Assembly: GCA_028288725.1 (NCBI GenBank)
Contig: JAQGIC010000062.1
Span: forward strand, 62,001-126,000
Direction: 5' to 3'
DNA from: Rhodospirillales bacterium
Lineage (GTDB): Bacteria > Pseudomonadota > Alphaproteobacteria > ATCC43930 > CGMCC-115725
DNA: 64,000 nucleotides
The position numbers were made by a program, and so were the translations under genes. The notes beneath the pieces are model-generated. The model worked only from the letters and a program-made list of their open reading frames with translations. It was not told the DNA's origin and did no database searches. The stretch's first letter is position 1. Each line of letters begins with the position of its first letter. Shown piece by piece: positions 49,968 to 60,044 of this stretch.

Positions 49968-51476
49968 TCACTTCCAGATCGGCTTGCCCGAGCCCGGCAG
50001 CCCATAGCTCGCCCATTTCTCGGTGACCCGGTCGATGATGTCGTCGGCCATGCGGATCTTGGTGCCCCATTCGCGGTGGGTTTCGGGCGGCCATTTGTTG
50101 GTCGCGTCCAGGCCGATCTTGCCGCCGAGGCCGCTTTCGGGCGAGGCGAAGTCCATATAGTCGATCGGTGTGCCCTCGATCACGGTGATGTCGCGCGCCG
50201 GGTCCATTCGCGTGGAAATGGCCCACATCACGTCCTTCCACTCGCGCGCGTCGATGTCGTCGTCCACCACGATGACGAATTTCGTGTACATGAACTGGCG
50301 CAAGAACGACCAGACGCCCATCATCACCCGCTTGGCATGGCCGGGGTAGGCCTTCTTCATCGAGACCACGGCGATGCGGTAGGAACAGCCCTCGGGCGGC
50401 AGCCAGAAATCGACGATCTCGGGGAATTGCTGGGTCAGGAGCGGGATGAACACCTCGTTCAGCGCCTCGCCCAGCACCGAAGGCTCGTCGGGCGGCCGGC
50501 CGGTGAAGGTCGAGAGATAGATCGGCTTCCGGCGCATGGTGATGGCCGAGACGCGGAACACCGGGAACGGCTCGACATTGTTGTAATAGCCGGTGTGGTC
50601 GCCGTACGGTCCCTCATCGCCGAACTCGTCGAGCATGACATGGCCCTCGATCACGATCTCGGCCTGGGCCGGGACCTTCAAGGGGATCGAGACGCAATCG
50701 ACCAGGTCGACCTTCTTGCCGCGCAGCAGGCCGGCGAACTGATATTCCGACAGCGTGTCCGGCACCGGCGTCACGGCCGCCAGGATCGTGCCGGGATCGG
50801 CGCCGATCACGGCGGCCGCCGGCAGCGGTTCGCGTTTTTCGGCACCCCAGCGGCGATAATGCTGGGCCCCGCCGCGATGCTTCAGCCAGCGCATCAGCGT
50901 GGTGTTCTTTGACGTCACCTGCATGCGGTAGATGCCCAGGTTGAACGCGTCCTCGCGCCCGGCACCGGGGCCCTTGGTCACGATCAGCGGCCAGGTGATG
51001 AGCGGCGCCGGCTCGCCGGGCCAGCAGCCCTGGATCGGCAGGGCACCCAGATCGATGTCGTCGCCGCGCAGGATCACTTCCTGGCACGGTGCCGAGCTGA
51101 CCGTCCGCGGCTTCATCGCCAGCACGGTCTTCAACAGCGGCAACAGTTCGAGCGCCTCGCGCCAGCCGCCGGGCGGCTCCGGCTGCTTCAGGAACGCGAG
51201 GGTTTCGCCCACTTCGCGCAGCTGGTGCGGCTCGCGGTCCATGCCCCAGGCGACGCGCTCGACCGTGCCGAACAGATTGACCAGCACCGGCATGGGCGAG
51301 CGCGTGCCGTCCGCCATGGTGACATGCTCGAACAGCACGGCCGGGCCCTTTTCGGCCAGCAGCCGGGTCTGGATCTCGGTCATCTCCAGCGCGGTCGAAA
51401 CCGGCGTCGATACGCGCACCAGCCGTCCGGCGGCCTCGAGCCGGTCGATGAAGTCGCGCAGGCTGGCATAGGGCAT
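49968..51476 (-). CDS. ubiD: UbiD-family decarboxylase (4-hydroxy-3-polyprenylbenzoate decarboxylase)
   Basis: 502 residues from the ATG at 51476 ([19 protein letters not shown]). UbiD traits include the prenylated-FMN and metal-binding [35 protein letters not shown] and the acid cluster [19 protein letters not shown]. It removes the carboxyl group of the prenylated ring in ubiquinone synthesis, using prenyl-FMN made by UbiX (not seen here). ubiA lies a kilobase away on the same strand, supporting this role. Length is normal. Confidence 0.93.
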   Translation of the reverse strand: MPYASLRDFIDRLEAAGRLVRVSTPVSTALEMTEIQTRLLAEKGPAVLFEHVTMADGTRSPMPVLVNLFGTVERVAWGMDREPHQLREVGETLAFLKQPEPPGGWREALELLPLLKTVLAMKPRTVSSAPCQEVILRGDDIDLGALPIQGCWPGEPAPLITWPLIVTKGPGAGREDAFNLGIYRMQVTSKNTTLMRWLKHRGGAQHYRRWGAEKREPLPAAAVIGADPGTILAAVTPVPDTLSEYQFAGLLRGKKVDLVDCVSIPLKVPAQAEIVIEGHVMLDEFGDEGPYGDHTGYYNNVEPFPVFRVSAITMRRKPIYLSTFTGRPPDEPSVLGEALNEVFIPLLTQQFPEIVDFWLPPEGCSYRIAVVSMKKAYPGHAKRVMMGVWSFLRQFMYTKFVIVVDDDIDAREWKDVMWAISTRMDPARDITVIEGTPIDYMDFASPESGLGGKIGLDATNKWPPETHREWGTKIRMADDIIDRVTEKWASYGLPGSGKPIWK

Positions 51477-51630
51477 CCGGAAAGCCTCGGTCGTGACGGG
51501 AAAACCGACTATAACGTGAACAGGCGCCCGAGCCAGAGCAAGGCAGGGCTGAACAGAGCCATCTTGCAGTGCGGCATAGGCTGGCGCATGCTCCGGCCTC
51601 TTCTCCCCAGGCATTTTAATGAGGCACCAG

Positions 51631-51870
51631 ATGGCGTTCTGGGTTGTCGGCGGTGAATATACCGGCACGGATTTCAAGTCGATCGCACCGGGCAAGGTGC
51701 TGGAGCGGCATGGCCCGTTCGAGGATTACAAGCACGCCCATGATATCTGGGCGTCGCGCGCCTGGGCGACGGTCGATGACTGCCAATCGCGTTTCCGCAT
51801 CGTCGAGGGCGATGCCACGGGACCCGGCACCGGTCCGGCCCTGGCCGAAGGCCAGCCGGCAAAGGCTTAG
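51631..51870 (+). CDS. DUF4170-like small protein
   Basis: 79 residues from the ATG at 51631, six bases after GAGG; an upstream in-frame ATG at 51619 lacks a site. The sequence [19 protein letters not shown] and RAWATVDDC fits the small alphaproteobacterial DUF4170 family as I recall it. It is soluble and alpha/beta, with no signal peptide. Function unknown. It is divergent from ubiD and its 3' end overlaps the convergent methyltransferase by four bases. Confidence 0.7.
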   Translation: MAFWVVGGEYTGTDFKSIAPGKVLERHGPFEDYKHAHDIWASRAWATVDDCQSRFRIVEGDATGPGTGPALAEGQPAKA

Positions 51871-52529
51871 GGCAACAGCTTCCAGACGATGCCTTCGCGG
51901 CTCTCGCGGTCTTCCAGCTCCAGGCTGGTCGGCACGTCGTAGCGCGCGACCAGGGCCAGCCCATGGGTCGGCTTGTAGGTGCGGCCGGGGTCGCCCATCA
52001 GCACCTCGATGCCGCGGCCGGCATGGATGCGCAGCCAGGCGGTCAACCGCTCGGCCAGCGGCTTCTCATAGCACATGTCGCCGACCAGGATGATGTCGAC
52101 CGCCGGATCGCGATCGATCATATCCTCGCGGAACAGCTCGATCTCAACGCCGTTCAGTCGGGCGTTCAGCCCAATGGCGGCGCAGGCGACCGGGTCGATC
52201 TCAGCGGCGCGAACCAGGCGCGCGCCGGCCAGCATCGCCGCGATGCCGACCAGGCCCGAGCCCGCGCCGAAATCCAGGATGCGCCGATTGGCCCAGCGTT
52301 CGCGCGGGCTGTCCAGCACGTGGCGTGCGAGCGCCTGGCCGCCGGCCCAGGCAAAGGCCCAGAACGGCGGCGGCACGTTGGCCTGCTCCAGCGCCGTCTC
52401 GCTCGCCTCCCAGATCGGCGTGATCTCGGTCGCCAGATGCAGCTTCAGCTCCGGCAGCAGCGAGGGGCTGGCGATCGCGGTGTTCCTCAGAATGAAATCG
52501 TAGGCCTGGTCGCTGCTGAGCGGCGTCAA
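51867..52529 (-). CDS. Class I SAM methyltransferase, PrmA/ETFBKMT-like
   Basis: 220 residues. The start is taken as TTG at 52529, which overlaps the ubiA stop (TTGA); no ATG exists in the conserved part. The SAM loop is ILDFGAGSGLVGIAAMLAGA, with acidic AAEIDPVA and post-I motif DIILVGDMCYEKPL. The N-terminal FILRNTAIASPSLLPELKLHLATEITPIWEASE is typical of bacterial relatives of the electron-transfer-flavoprotein lysine methyltransferase. It probably methylates a protein. Translational coupling with ubiA is likely. Confidence 0.85.
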   Translation of the reverse strand: MTPLSSDQAYDFILRNTAIASPSLLPELKLHLATEITPIWEASETALEQANVPPPFWAFAWAGGQALARHVLDSPRERWANRRILDFGAGSGLVGIAAMLAGARLVRAAEIDPVACAAIGLNARLNGVEIELFREDMIDRDPAVDIILVGDMCYEKPLAERLTAWLRIHAGRGIEVLMGDPGRTYKPTHGLALVARYDVPTSLELEDRESREGIVWKLLP

Positions 52530-53440
52530 TGGACCGACGCCAGCAGGCAGCCGATCAGGATGATCAGGCCCGCGTCGCGGTTCGACTTGAACTTGGCCAG
52601 GCAATCGGCCTGATCGTCCATTTTCCAGGTCGCGATCTGCCAGCCGAAATGACCGGCGAGCACGGCCAAGGCCAGAAAGCTCGGCCAGCCGGCCCCGGCG
52701 ATCCAGAAGGCGAAGCCGATGCCGGCGAGCGTCACCAGCGCGAAGCCCGAGATCCACTGCTTGCTGCGCGCGCCAAAGCGCAGCGCGGTCGATTTGACGC
52801 CGATCTCGATATCGTCCGCCTTGTCCTGATGCGCATAGATCGTATCGTAATGCAGGGTCCAGGCGACGCCGGCCAGGTAGAGCAGCACGGCCGGCCAACC
52901 GACGCGACCGGTCACGGCGGTCCAGGCGACCATGGCGCCCCAGTTGAAATTGAGCCCCAGGAACAGCTGCGGCCAATAGGTGATGCGCTTCATGAACGGA
53001 TAGGCCGCGACGATCGCCAGGATCGAGACGCCCAAGCCGACGGCGAGCCCGTTCATGCTCAACAGCACGGCGGCGCCGATCGCCAGCTGCAGCACCAGAA
53101 ACACCACGGCCTGCCAGACCGCGACCCGGCCGGACGGGATCGGCCGGCCGCGCGTGCGCTCGACCGCGCCGTCGTATTTCCGATCGACGATATCGTTCAG
53201 CGTGCAGCCGGCACCGCGCATGACCACGGCGCCCAGCCAGAACAGGAAGAACAGGCCGAGATCGGGCCGGTCGGGTGCCGCCAGCGCCAGGCTCCACCAG
53301 CCGGGCAGCAGCAGCAGCCACCAGCCGATCGGCCGATCCAGCCGGGCCAACTGGGCGTAGGGCAGCGCCCAGCCCGGCAGGACCCGGTCGAGCCAGCCGC
53401 CGGTGCGGATATCGGTGAAACCGCCCATCATCATGCGCAT
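52526..53440 (-). CDS. ubiA: 4-hydroxybenzoate polyprenyltransferase
   Basis: 304 residues with about eight membrane helices. The first Asp-rich motif is GCTLNDIVDRKYDGAVERT and the second is YDTIYAHQDKADDIEIGVKS. These bind magnesium-prenyl diphosphate. It prenylates 4-hydroxybenzoate in ubiquinone synthesis. Several N-terminal methionines (MRMMMGG) make the exact start uncertain by a few codons. It overlaps the following methyltransferase gene by four bases. Confidence 0.94.
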   Translation of the reverse strand: MRMMMGGFTDIRTGGWLDRVLPGWALPYAQLARLDRPIGWWLLLLPGWWSLALAAPDRPDLGLFFLFWLGAVVMRGAGCTLNDIVDRKYDGAVERTRGRPIPSGRVAVWQAVVFLVLQLAIGAAVLLSMNGLAVGLGVSILAIVAAYPFMKRITYWPQLFLGLNFNWGAMVAWTAVTGRVGWPAVLLYLAGVAWTLHYDTIYAHQDKADDIEIGVKSTALRFGARSKQWISGFALVTLAGIGFAFWIAGAGWPSFLALAVLAGHFGWQIATWKMDDQADCLAKFKSNRDAGLIILIGCLLASVH

Positions 53441-53497
53441 GGGCTAGCTCTAGCGCGGATATGCGGCGCCGGATAGGTCCCGGCGCCGCATGGCACC

Positions 53498-54274
53498 TCA
53501 GGCGGCGCTGTTCTTGAGCGCGGCCAGCCGCTCGCTCAGGCTTTGCGGCTGGGTCGGCTTGCCCTGGGCGCCGGCGAGTGCCGCCGCGATGTTCGGATCG
53601 TCGGTCTCGGGCGTGGTCGGCTTTAGGAGCGCCGCCTTGGAATTCTGCGCCTCGGCCGCCTGGCGATCCTTTTCGGCGGCGTCATGCATCGCCTTGAGCG
53701 CGATATTGACGCTGGATCCGCTCGACCCCAGGCCGGCGGCGCTGCGCGCCATATCGGCCCGTTCGGTCGCGGCATCCTTGGCCAGGCGCGCGCGCTCCAT
53801 GTCGCGCTGGGCGCGTTCCAGGTCGCCGCGGGCGCCTTTGAGCTTCTCGCCCAGCGTCGAATAGGCGTCCTCCAGCTGCGCCACGAAATCATGGGCGTCG
53901 GCGGCGTCCTTCTTGCCCTGCTCGACCTCGGGCGTCATCTGCTCCAACAGGCCGATCAGCGTGCCCAGGCTCTTTTCCAGCGACGCCTTGCGCGCCGGGT
54001 CGGTCGTGGCCTCGATCTGGGCCTGCAGGCTGTCGGCCGCGGTCATGCGCTGATGCAGCAGCACGTTCGCGGTATCCAATGATTTCTGGGTCTCGGTGAA
54101 GCGGGCGCGCGCCTTGGCCACATTCAGCCCCAGCTCGTCCAGCTTGGCTTCCATGGTCTTGAGCTCGGCCTCGGACGCCCCGGTCGGGTCCCATTTCACA
54201 TAGAGTTCGATGCTGCTCTGCACGGCCTGGTCGGCCTTGACGCCGAGCAGGCTCTTGAAGAAGGAAAGGCCCAT
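53498..54274 (-). CDS. Coiled-coil protein of a DUF2491 cluster (PspA/YjfJ position)
   Basis: 258 residues, almost all helical, Ala/Glu/Lys-rich and without signal peptide. A short amphipathic N-terminus (MGLSFFKSLLGVKADQAVQ) precedes a long coiled coil (about 35-185) and a flexible tail. This matches the shape of PspA/IM30 proteins, which bind membranes by an N-terminal amphipathic helix. It is downstream of a DUF2491 gene, and in Escherichia the DUF2491 gene yjfK adjoins yjfJ, a PspA relative. Sequence similarity to PspA is not obvious by eye. Confidence 0.6.
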   Translation of the reverse strand: MGLSFFKSLLGVKADQAVQSSIELYVKWDPTGASEAELKTMEAKLDELGLNVAKARARFTETQKSLDTANVLLHQRMTAADSLQAQIEATTDPARKASLEKSLGTLIGLLEQMTPEVEQGKKDAADAHDFVAQLEDAYSTLGEKLKGARGDLERAQRDMERARLAKDAATERADMARSAAGLGSSGSSVNIALKAMHDAAEKDRQAAEAQNSKAALLKPTTPETDDPNIAAALAGAQGKPTQPQSLSERLAALKNSAA

Positions 54275-54307
54275 TTGAAATCTCCCGTATGAGGGTGGCC
54301 CGCCGGA

Positions 54308-54964
54308 TCAGGCGAGCGTGAGCGCGGCCGGATTGAGATCGATGCCGGCATGGAGATCGACCCATGCCTGGTCCCGATCCTCGACGACCCCGAGCATCAG
54401 ATACTCGGTCTGCGGCGCCGGATCGGCGAGGCCGGTCGGGCGCGCATAGAGCATGGCGCGGGTACTCATCGAGAATTTGTCGTTCAGCGTCGTGACGGTG
54501 GTATCGAACTGGATCGGCTCGATCCGCCCGGTGCCGGGCGACCAGGCCCGGTCATAGAGCTGGCCGTCGAGCGTCTGGAACTGCGGCCAGCCGACCAGGC
54601 CCTGGTCCTCGTTCAGCCAGACGTCCCAGGTCGCCTCGTCCGGCGGGCTCTCGCGGTCGATCAGCGTGAAGAAGCGGCATTCCTCGACCGCACCCGCGGC
54701 CGAGACGGCCAGCTGGAGGAACGCGCCGCTCTCGCCCAGATGCAGCCGGGTCAGCGATACCCCGCCCGATTGCAGCGACGAGACGGCGGTCACCACCAGC
54801 CTGTCGCCGCCGGTCGGGTCTGCGACCTTGGTGGCGCCGGCGGCCAGAACGAAAGGCGTCGGATCCGGCTCCATGACCATGCCCACGCGGAACAGGCTAT
54901 GGTGATAGGGGGCACCCGACAGCTTGTATTTGATCAGGTTGGCGAGCGCCTGGAACGAGGACAT
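54308..54964 (-). CDS. DUF2491 (YjfK-like) protein
   Basis: 218 residues from the ATG at 54964. The C-terminal part (GLVGWPQFQTLDGQLYDRAW, AMLYARPTG, EYLMLGVVED, AWVDLHAGIDLNPAALTL) is characteristic of DUF2491. There is no signal peptide or membrane segment. The family is uncharacterised; it occurs beside PspA-like proteins and membrane proteins thought to deal with envelope stress (context knowledge). It lies between a membrane-anchored protein and a coiled-coil protein, all on one strand with gaps of about 23 and 33 bases. Confidence 0.78.
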   Translation of the reverse strand: MSSFQALANLIKYKLSGAPYHHSLFRVGMVMEPDPTPFVLAAGATKVADPTGGDRLVVTAVSSLQSGGVSLTRLHLGESGAFLQLAVSAAGAVEECRFFTLIDRESPPDEATWDVWLNEDQGLVGWPQFQTLDGQLYDRAWSPGTGRIEPIQFDTTVTTLNDKFSMSTRAMLYARPTGLADPAPQTEYLMLGVVEDRDQAWVDLHAGIDLNPAALTLA

Positions 54965-54987
54965 CGCTGACAAGCTCCGATAAGGGT

Positions 54988-55866
54988 TCAGGCCAGGCGC
55001 GAGCGGCGGAACAGCATCAGCCCGCCGCCGAGGACCAGCATGCCGAGCAGGAAATACAGCACCGGATGGCCGGTGCTGGGCGCGGGGGCCGCGACCGCAT
55101 GCTCGGATGCCAGCGCCAGGTCGGGCTTGGCGTCGGGCGGCATATAGTTCGGGTCGCGCGGCTGGCCCTCCAGCGTCTGGGTCCGGGCGTCGAGTGCCGC
55201 CAGCTTCTGCTTCAGCTCCGCATCGTCGGCCGACAGGCGATCGGCCTCGCGGCGCCAATCCTGATATCCCTGGTCCTGCTGGTGATTGTAGAACCAGGCG
55301 GCATGGCTCGCATTGCTGACCGAATCGAGCATGAACCACAGGAACAGCGCGTCCCACATGCCGAACGAGGAGTAGGAGCGATAGGCATAGCCCGGCGGTC
55401 CCCAGCCCATGCCGCCGTACCAGGCGCTGCGGCTCGAATACCAGCCGTCGTAGCTGCTGTAATGGCCGGCATAGCCGCGGAAGGCCGGCGCGACCGGGGC
55501 GACCGGCGGGTTGGAGCGGGCATAGGCCGCGCGCTCCTGCTGGGCCGAATAATTCTTGAGCGCGCTGCCGGAGGTCTGGCGCGACAGGGCGGCATCGCTG
55601 CCGGACTGGGCGCGGGGCGTGGCCACGCTGGGTGCCGCGGTCGATTGACCGGGCAGGGCATAGCCCTTGGACGAGGTGCCGGCGCCACTGGGCGCCGACG
55701 GCGCCATCGGGGCTGGTGCTGCCGGGGCCGGCGCGGCCGGGCGGCTATAGCCGTTGCTGGTGCGGGGCGCCGACGAGGCTGTGGCCTTGGCGTCGGCGGC
55801 TGCCGGGTTCAGGACCAGAAAGGCCGACATCATCAGGATGACGACCGCATTCACCCATGTGCGCAT
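54988..55866 (-). CDS. Exported protein with C-terminal membrane anchor
   Basis: 292 residues from the ATG at 55866. Signal peptide: AVVILMMSAFLVLNPAAADA. Then a Pro/Ala/Ser-rich stretch (about 25-120), a Tyr/Gly/Ser-rich block (YAGHYSSYDGWYSSRSAWYGG), a hydrophobic segment WDALFLWFMLDSV, a charged coiled coil (about 205-245) and a final membrane helix HPVLYFLLGMLVLGGGLML followed by basic residues. It is probably an envelope-spanning anchor. No family recognised. It is first of the three-gene DUF2491 cluster. Confidence 0.7.
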   Translation of the reverse strand: MRTWVNAVVILMMSAFLVLNPAAADAKATASSAPRTSNGYSRPAAPAPAAPAPMAPSAPSGAGTSSKGYALPGQSTAAPSVATPRAQSGSDAALSRQTSGSALKNYSAQQERAAYARSNPPVAPVAPAFRGYAGHYSSYDGWYSSRSAWYGGMGWGPPGYAYRSYSSFGMWDALFLWFMLDSVSNASHAAWFYNHQQDQGYQDWRREADRLSADDAELKQKLAALDARTQTLEGQPRDPNYMPPDAKPDLALASEHAVAAPAPSTGHPVLYFLLGMLVLGGGLMLFRRSRLA

Positions 55867-56002
55867 AAGCGGAGCGAAGCCTCTTGTTCGGATTGCCGGC
55901 CGCGGAGCGAGTGCTGCCGAGATATAGCGACGCGGGCACCGGACGCAAGGCCTGATCGGCACGCTTCATCGGCGTGCTTCCCCGGCGGCCCCGGTCGATG
56001 CT

Positions 56003-56806
56003 ATGCCGCTCGCCATGGATGATGCAGATCAGGATATCGCCGCCCGCCTGTTCGTGGCCGCGCCCTTGGCGGCCGGTCTGGCCGTGCCGCTCGATGCCGA
56101 TCAGGCGCATTATCTGCGCGCCGTGCTGCGGCTCGGCCCCGGCGGGATCTTGAGCCTGTTCAACGGCACCCAGGGCGAATGGCGCGGCCGGATCGTCGAA
56201 CTGGGCAAGAACAAGGGCCTGGTGGCGCTGGAGGCGCAGACGCGGCTGCAGGATGTCCCGCGCGATCTGTGGCTCGCCTTCGCCCCGGTCAAGCGGGCGC
56301 GCATCGACTATATCGCCGAAAAGGCGACCGAACTGGGCGTGACCCGCCTGCTGCCGATCCTGACGCGCCGGACCAATGTCGGCCGGGTCAATGTGGACCG
56401 GCTGCAGGCGAATGCGCGCGAAGCGGCGGAGCAGACCGAGCGTCTGGGCGTCCCCATCGTCGAGGCGCCGCAGCCGCTCGACCGGTTCCTCGATGCCTTT
56501 CCGGCCGGCCGCCGGCTGATGGTGTGCGACGAGACCGGCACGGCCCCTTCGATCGCGGCCGTGCTGGCCGATCCGGCCGCCGCCGCGGCCGACTGGGCCA
56601 TCCTGATCGGGCCCGAGGGCGGCTTCGCGCCCGAAGAGCTTGACCGGCTGCGCAAATTCGCCTTCGTTACCGCCGTCGGCCTCGGTCCCCGGGTTCTGCG
56701 TGCCGATACGGCGGCGCTGGCGTCGCTCGCCGTGTTTCAGGCGCTCGCCGGCGATTGGAATACCCGGCGCGGCGCTCTTCCATCGGCCGCCGCCGTCCCC
56801 ATCTGA
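56003..56806 (+). CDS. rsmE: 16S rRNA (uracil1498-N3)-methyltransferase
   Basis: 267 residues. An N-terminal PUA-like domain (ADQAHYLRAVLRLGPGG) precedes the SPOUT knot, with KATELGVTRLLPILTRRTNV, ILIGPEGGFAPEELDRL and LGPRVLRADTAALASLAVFQ. It methylates U1498 in the decoding region of 16S rRNA. An internal ATG four codons in (MDDADQ) is an equally good start. It is 54 bases ahead of gshA on the same strand. Confidence 0.94.
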   Translation: MPLAMDDADQDIAARLFVAAPLAAGLAVPLDADQAHYLRAVLRLGPGGILSLFNGTQGEWRGRIVELGKNKGLVALEAQTRLQDVPRDLWLAFAPVKRARIDYIAEKATELGVTRLLPILTRRTNVGRVNVDRLQANAREAAEQTERLGVPIVEAPQPLDRFLDAFPAGRRLMVCDETGTAPSIAAVLADPAAAAADWAILIGPEGGFAPEELDRLRKFAFVTAVGLGPRVLRADTAALASLAVFQALAGDWNTRRGALPSAAAVPI

Positions 56807-56860
56807 TCCATTCCCGCCCGTGCCGACGGGTCGTATCTTTCGTCTGAGGCCCCGACGTCC

Positions 56861-58225
56861 ATGTCCGCTCCCCCGAGTACGCGCGGCGCCACGATCGCCA
56901 GCAAAAGCCAGCTGGTCGAGTATATCGCCGAGGGTTCGAAGCCCGAGGCCGCCTGGCGCATCGGCACCGAACACGAGAAATTCGTGTTCCGTCTGGCCGA
57001 TCACTATCCCGTCGGCTACGACGGTCCGCAGGGGATCCGCGCGCTGCTGGAAGGCATGCAGCGGTTCGGCTGGGAGCCGGTCTACGAGAACGACCAGCCG
57101 GTGGCGCTGCTGCAGGGCCTGTGTTCGATCACGCTCGAACCCGGCGGCCAGTTCGAACTGTCGGGCGCGCCGCTCGAGACCATTCATGAGACCTGTTCCG
57201 AGGTGAACGGCCATCTGCGCCAGGTGCGCGAGGTGGCGGGCGAGCTCGGCATCGGCATGATCGGCCTGGGATTCGAGCCGAAATGGACGCGGGCCGACAT
57301 GCAGTTCATGCCCAAGGCGCGCAGCGACATCATGCGGCACTATATGCCCAAGGTCGGCAGCATGGGCCTCGACATGATGCACCGGACCTGCACGGTCCAG
57401 GTCAATCTCGACTTCTCGTCCGAAGCCGACATGGTGAAGAAGTTCCGCACCAGCCTGGCGCTGCAGCCGGTCGCGACGGCCCTGTTCGCCAACTCGCCCT
57501 TTTCGGAGGGCAAGCCGAACGGCTTCCTCTCCTATCGCAGCCACGTCTGGACCGACACGGACAACGACCGCTCGGGCATGCTGCCCTTCGTGTTCGAGGA
57601 CGGCTTCGGCTTCGAGCGCTATGTCGACTACCTGCTCGATGTGCCGATGTATTTCGTCTATCGCGACGGCAAATACATCGATGCCGCCGGGCAGTCGTTC
57701 CGCGATTTCATCGCCGGCCGGCTGCCGGCGCTGCCGGGGGAACTCCCGCATATGGGCGACTGGTCGGATCATCTGACCACGGCCTTTCCCGAGGTGCGCC
57801 TGAAGAAATTCCTGGAAATGCGCGGCGCCGACGGCGGTCCCTGGCGCCGGCTGTGCGCGCTCCCGGCCTTATGGGTCGGCCTGCTCTACGATGCCCAAGC
57901 GCTCGATGCGGCGGCCCAGCTGGTCAAGGATTGGACGGTCGAGGAGATCACCCAGCTGCGGGCGTCCGTGCCGCGCCGGGGCCTGGCCGTGCCGTTCCGC
58001 GGCCGGACGCTCCGCGAAGTGGCGCTCGACATGCTGGCGATCGCGCGCGACGGCCTGCATCGCCGCGCCCGGCGCAACAATGTCGGCGACGACGAAGGCT
58101 TCTTCCTGGACACGCTGTTCCAGATCGCCGGCTCCGGCCGCACGCCGGCCGAGGAGCTGCTGTCGGACTACGAGACCAAATGGAACCGCTCGGTCGATCC
58201 GGTCTTTACGGATTATGCCTATTGA
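56861..58225 (+). CDS. gshA: Glutamate-cysteine ligase, plant/alphaproteobacterial type
   Basis: 454 residues. Diagnostic sequence: [52 protein letters not shown] and [24 protein letters not shown]. It makes gamma-glutamylcysteine, the first step of glutathione synthesis, in the cytoplasm. The plant-type enzyme is the usual one in alphaproteobacteria. No gshB is nearby, although the upstream neighbour rsmE often adjoins glutathione genes. Confidence 0.95.
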   Translation: MSAPPSTRGATIASKSQLVEYIAEGSKPEAAWRIGTEHEKFVFRLADHYPVGYDGPQGIRALLEGMQRFGWEPVYENDQPVALLQGLCSITLEPGGQFELSGAPLETIHETCSEVNGHLRQVREVAGELGIGMIGLGFEPKWTRADMQFMPKARSDIMRHYMPKVGSMGLDMMHRTCTVQVNLDFSSEADMVKKFRTSLALQPVATALFANSPFSEGKPNGFLSYRSHVWTDTDNDRSGMLPFVFEDGFGFERYVDYLLDVPMYFVYRDGKYIDAAGQSFRDFIAGRLPALPGELPHMGDWSDHLTTAFPEVRLKKFLEMRGADGGPWRRLCALPALWVGLLYDAQALDAAAQLVKDWTVEEITQLRASVPRRGLAVPFRGRTLREVALDMLAIARDGLHRRARRNNVGDDEGFFLDTLFQIAGSGRTPAEELLSDYETKWNRSVDPVFTDYAY

Positions 58226-58255
58226 TAGGCCCGTTCTGATCTGACAGGGGACGCC

Positions 58256-59620
58256 ATGGCGGCCGCTCGGACGATTATCCTGATGCTGTTCGCCGTGGCC
58301 ATCGCCGTTGCGGATGCCGCGGCAGAGACGCCGCTCCTGACCGGGGCGGCCGCATACGGCGACTGGCGGGGCGATGCGCCCGGCGTCGGGCGCCTGATTC
58401 GCCCCGAGGATGCGCCGCCGCCCTATGCCAACGGATCGGCGAGCAACCCGCCGGACGTCGTTGCCCGCCCGAACGGTGCGACCCTCAAGGTGCCACCGGG
58501 CTTCGCGGTCACCGAATTCACGCACGGCCTGACCAATCCGCGCCAGATCCGGGTGGCGCCCAACGGCGATATCTTCGTGGCGGAAACGGAGGTCGACCGG
58601 ATCCGGGTGCTTCGCGCCGCCGACGGTGCCGCGACGCCGGCGGTCGACCAGGTATTTGCAAAGGGCCTGGACCAGCCGTTCGGCATGGCCTTCTATCCAC
58701 CGGGCCCGGCGCCGGCCTACCTCTATGTTGCCAACGGGAATTCGATCGTCCGCTTCCCCTATCGGGCGGGTGACCTGGCGCCGCCCGGCAAGCCGGAGGT
58801 CATGGTGAAGAGCCTGACCCGATCGAGCGGCGGTCATTCGACGCGCGATATCGCGTTCTCGGCCGACGAGCAGCGCATGTATGTCTCCGTCGGTTCCGGC
58901 TCGAACGATGCCGAGGGGATGGGCGCGCTCACGGAGGCGACGCCCGCCGCTTGGGATGCGGCTCGGGGGCCCGGCGCCGCCTGGGGCAGCGAAGAGAACC
59001 GCGCCGCCGTGCTGATGTTCTCGCCCAACGGCATCGTGCCTCAGCTCTATGCGACGGGACTGCGCAATTGCGTGACGCTGGTGCTGGAGCCGCGCAGCGA
59101 TACGCCCTGGTGTGCCACGAACGAGCGCGACGGGTTGGGCGACAATCTGCCGGCCGACTATGTGACGTCGGTGCATGAGCAACGCTTTTATGGCTGGCCC
59201 TGGTACTATATCGGCGCGCATGAGGATCCGCGGCACAAGGGCGAACGGCCCGATCTCGCCGCCCGCGTGACCGTGCCCGACGTGCTGCTGCAGCCGCATT
59301 CGGCGCCGCTGGGCCTGGTGTTCTACGATCCGCCGCCGGGCGCCAAGGCCGCCTTTCCCGCGGAATTTCGCGGCAATGCCTTCGTGGCATTGCACGGTTC
59401 GTGGAACCGGTCGAAGCGGACCGGCTACAAGCTGGTGCGCCTGCCGCTGAAGAACGGCGTCCCCGATGGCAGCACCCGGGACTTCCTGACCGGCTTCGTG
59501 GTCGACGACGACAGGGTCTGGGGCCGGCCGGTCGGCGTGGCGGTCGCCCATGACGGGGCGCTGCTGATGACCGAGGACGGCAACGGTACGATCTGGCGGA
59601 TCGCCCCGACCGGGCGCTAA
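58256..59620 (+). CDS. PQQ-dependent sugar/sorbosone dehydrogenase-like beta-propeller protein
   Basis: 454 residues with a signal peptide (cleavage near DAAAE, about residue 23), so periplasmic. The soluble-glucose-dehydrogenase fold is indicated by PPGFAVTEFTHGLTNPRQIRVAPNGDIFVAE, GLDQPFGMAFYP, YATGLRNCVTLVLEP and HGSWNRSKRTGYKLVRLPL. Family members oxidise sugars with PQQ and pass electrons to the respiratory chain; many have unknown substrates. No PQQ synthesis genes are in the window. It ends four bases from the convergent yjbQ. Confidence 0.85.
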   Translation: MAAARTIILMLFAVAIAVADAAAETPLLTGAAAYGDWRGDAPGVGRLIRPEDAPPPYANGSASNPPDVVARPNGATLKVPPGFAVTEFTHGLTNPRQIRVAPNGDIFVAETEVDRIRVLRAADGAATPAVDQVFAKGLDQPFGMAFYPPGPAPAYLYVANGNSIVRFPYRAGDLAPPGKPEVMVKSLTRSSGGHSTRDIAFSADEQRMYVSVGSGSNDAEGMGALTEATPAAWDAARGPGAAWGSEENRAAVLMFSPNGIVPQLYATGLRNCVTLVLEPRSDTPWCATNERDGLGDNLPADYVTSVHEQRFYGWPWYYIGAHEDPRHKGERPDLAARVTVPDVLLQPHSAPLGLVFYDPPPGAKAAFPAEFRGNAFVALHGSWNRSKRTGYKLVRLPLKNGVPDGSTRDFLTGFVVDDDRVWGRPVGVAVAHDGALLMTEDGNGTIWRIAPTGR

Positions 59621-59624
59621 CGCG

Positions 59625-60044
59625 CTAATCGCCCAGCGCGTGCAGCACCAGTTCGCGCCGATGCGGCCGGCGGCGGTGCTCGAAGACATAGATGCCTTGC
59701 CAGGTGCCGAGCACCATCCGGCCGCGCTCGAACGGGACCTGGAGCTGGGTCTGGGTCAGCGCCGCGCGCACATGGGCCGGCATGTCGTCCGGGCCTTCGG
59801 CGGTATGGCGATAGAGCGGATCGCCCTCCGGCACCAGCCGGCGGAAAAAGGCGATGAGGTCGCGCTGCACGTCCGGGTCGGCATTCTCCTGGATCAGGAG
59901 CGAGGCCGAGGTATGGCGGCAGAACACCGTCAACAGCCCGTCGTTCAGGCCGGCGCCGGCCAGCCACAGGGCGATCCGGTCGGTGACGTCGATCAGGTCG
60001 CCGCCGCCGGTTTCGACGGTGAGCCGGGCCTGAGCCTGTCTCAC
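59625..60044 (-). CDS. yjbQ: YjbQ/UPF0047 family protein
   Basis: 139 residues from a GTG at 60044 that overlaps the stop of the preceding gene (GTGA). The signature is CRHTSASLLIQENADPDVQRDL, with PDDMPAHVRAAL and LGTWQGIYVFEHR. The family is annotated as secondary thiamine-phosphate synthase because it can rescue thiE mutants; its true role is unclear. It is the last of a four-gene run that starts with a glycoside hydrolase. Confidence 0.92.
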   Translation of the reverse strand: MRQAQARLTVETGGGDLIDVTDRIALWLAGAGLNDGLLTVFCRHTSASLLIQENADPDVQRDLIAFFRRLVPEGDPLYRHTAEGPDDMPAHVRAALTQTQLQVPFERGRMVLGTWQGIYVFEHRRRPHRRELVLHALGD

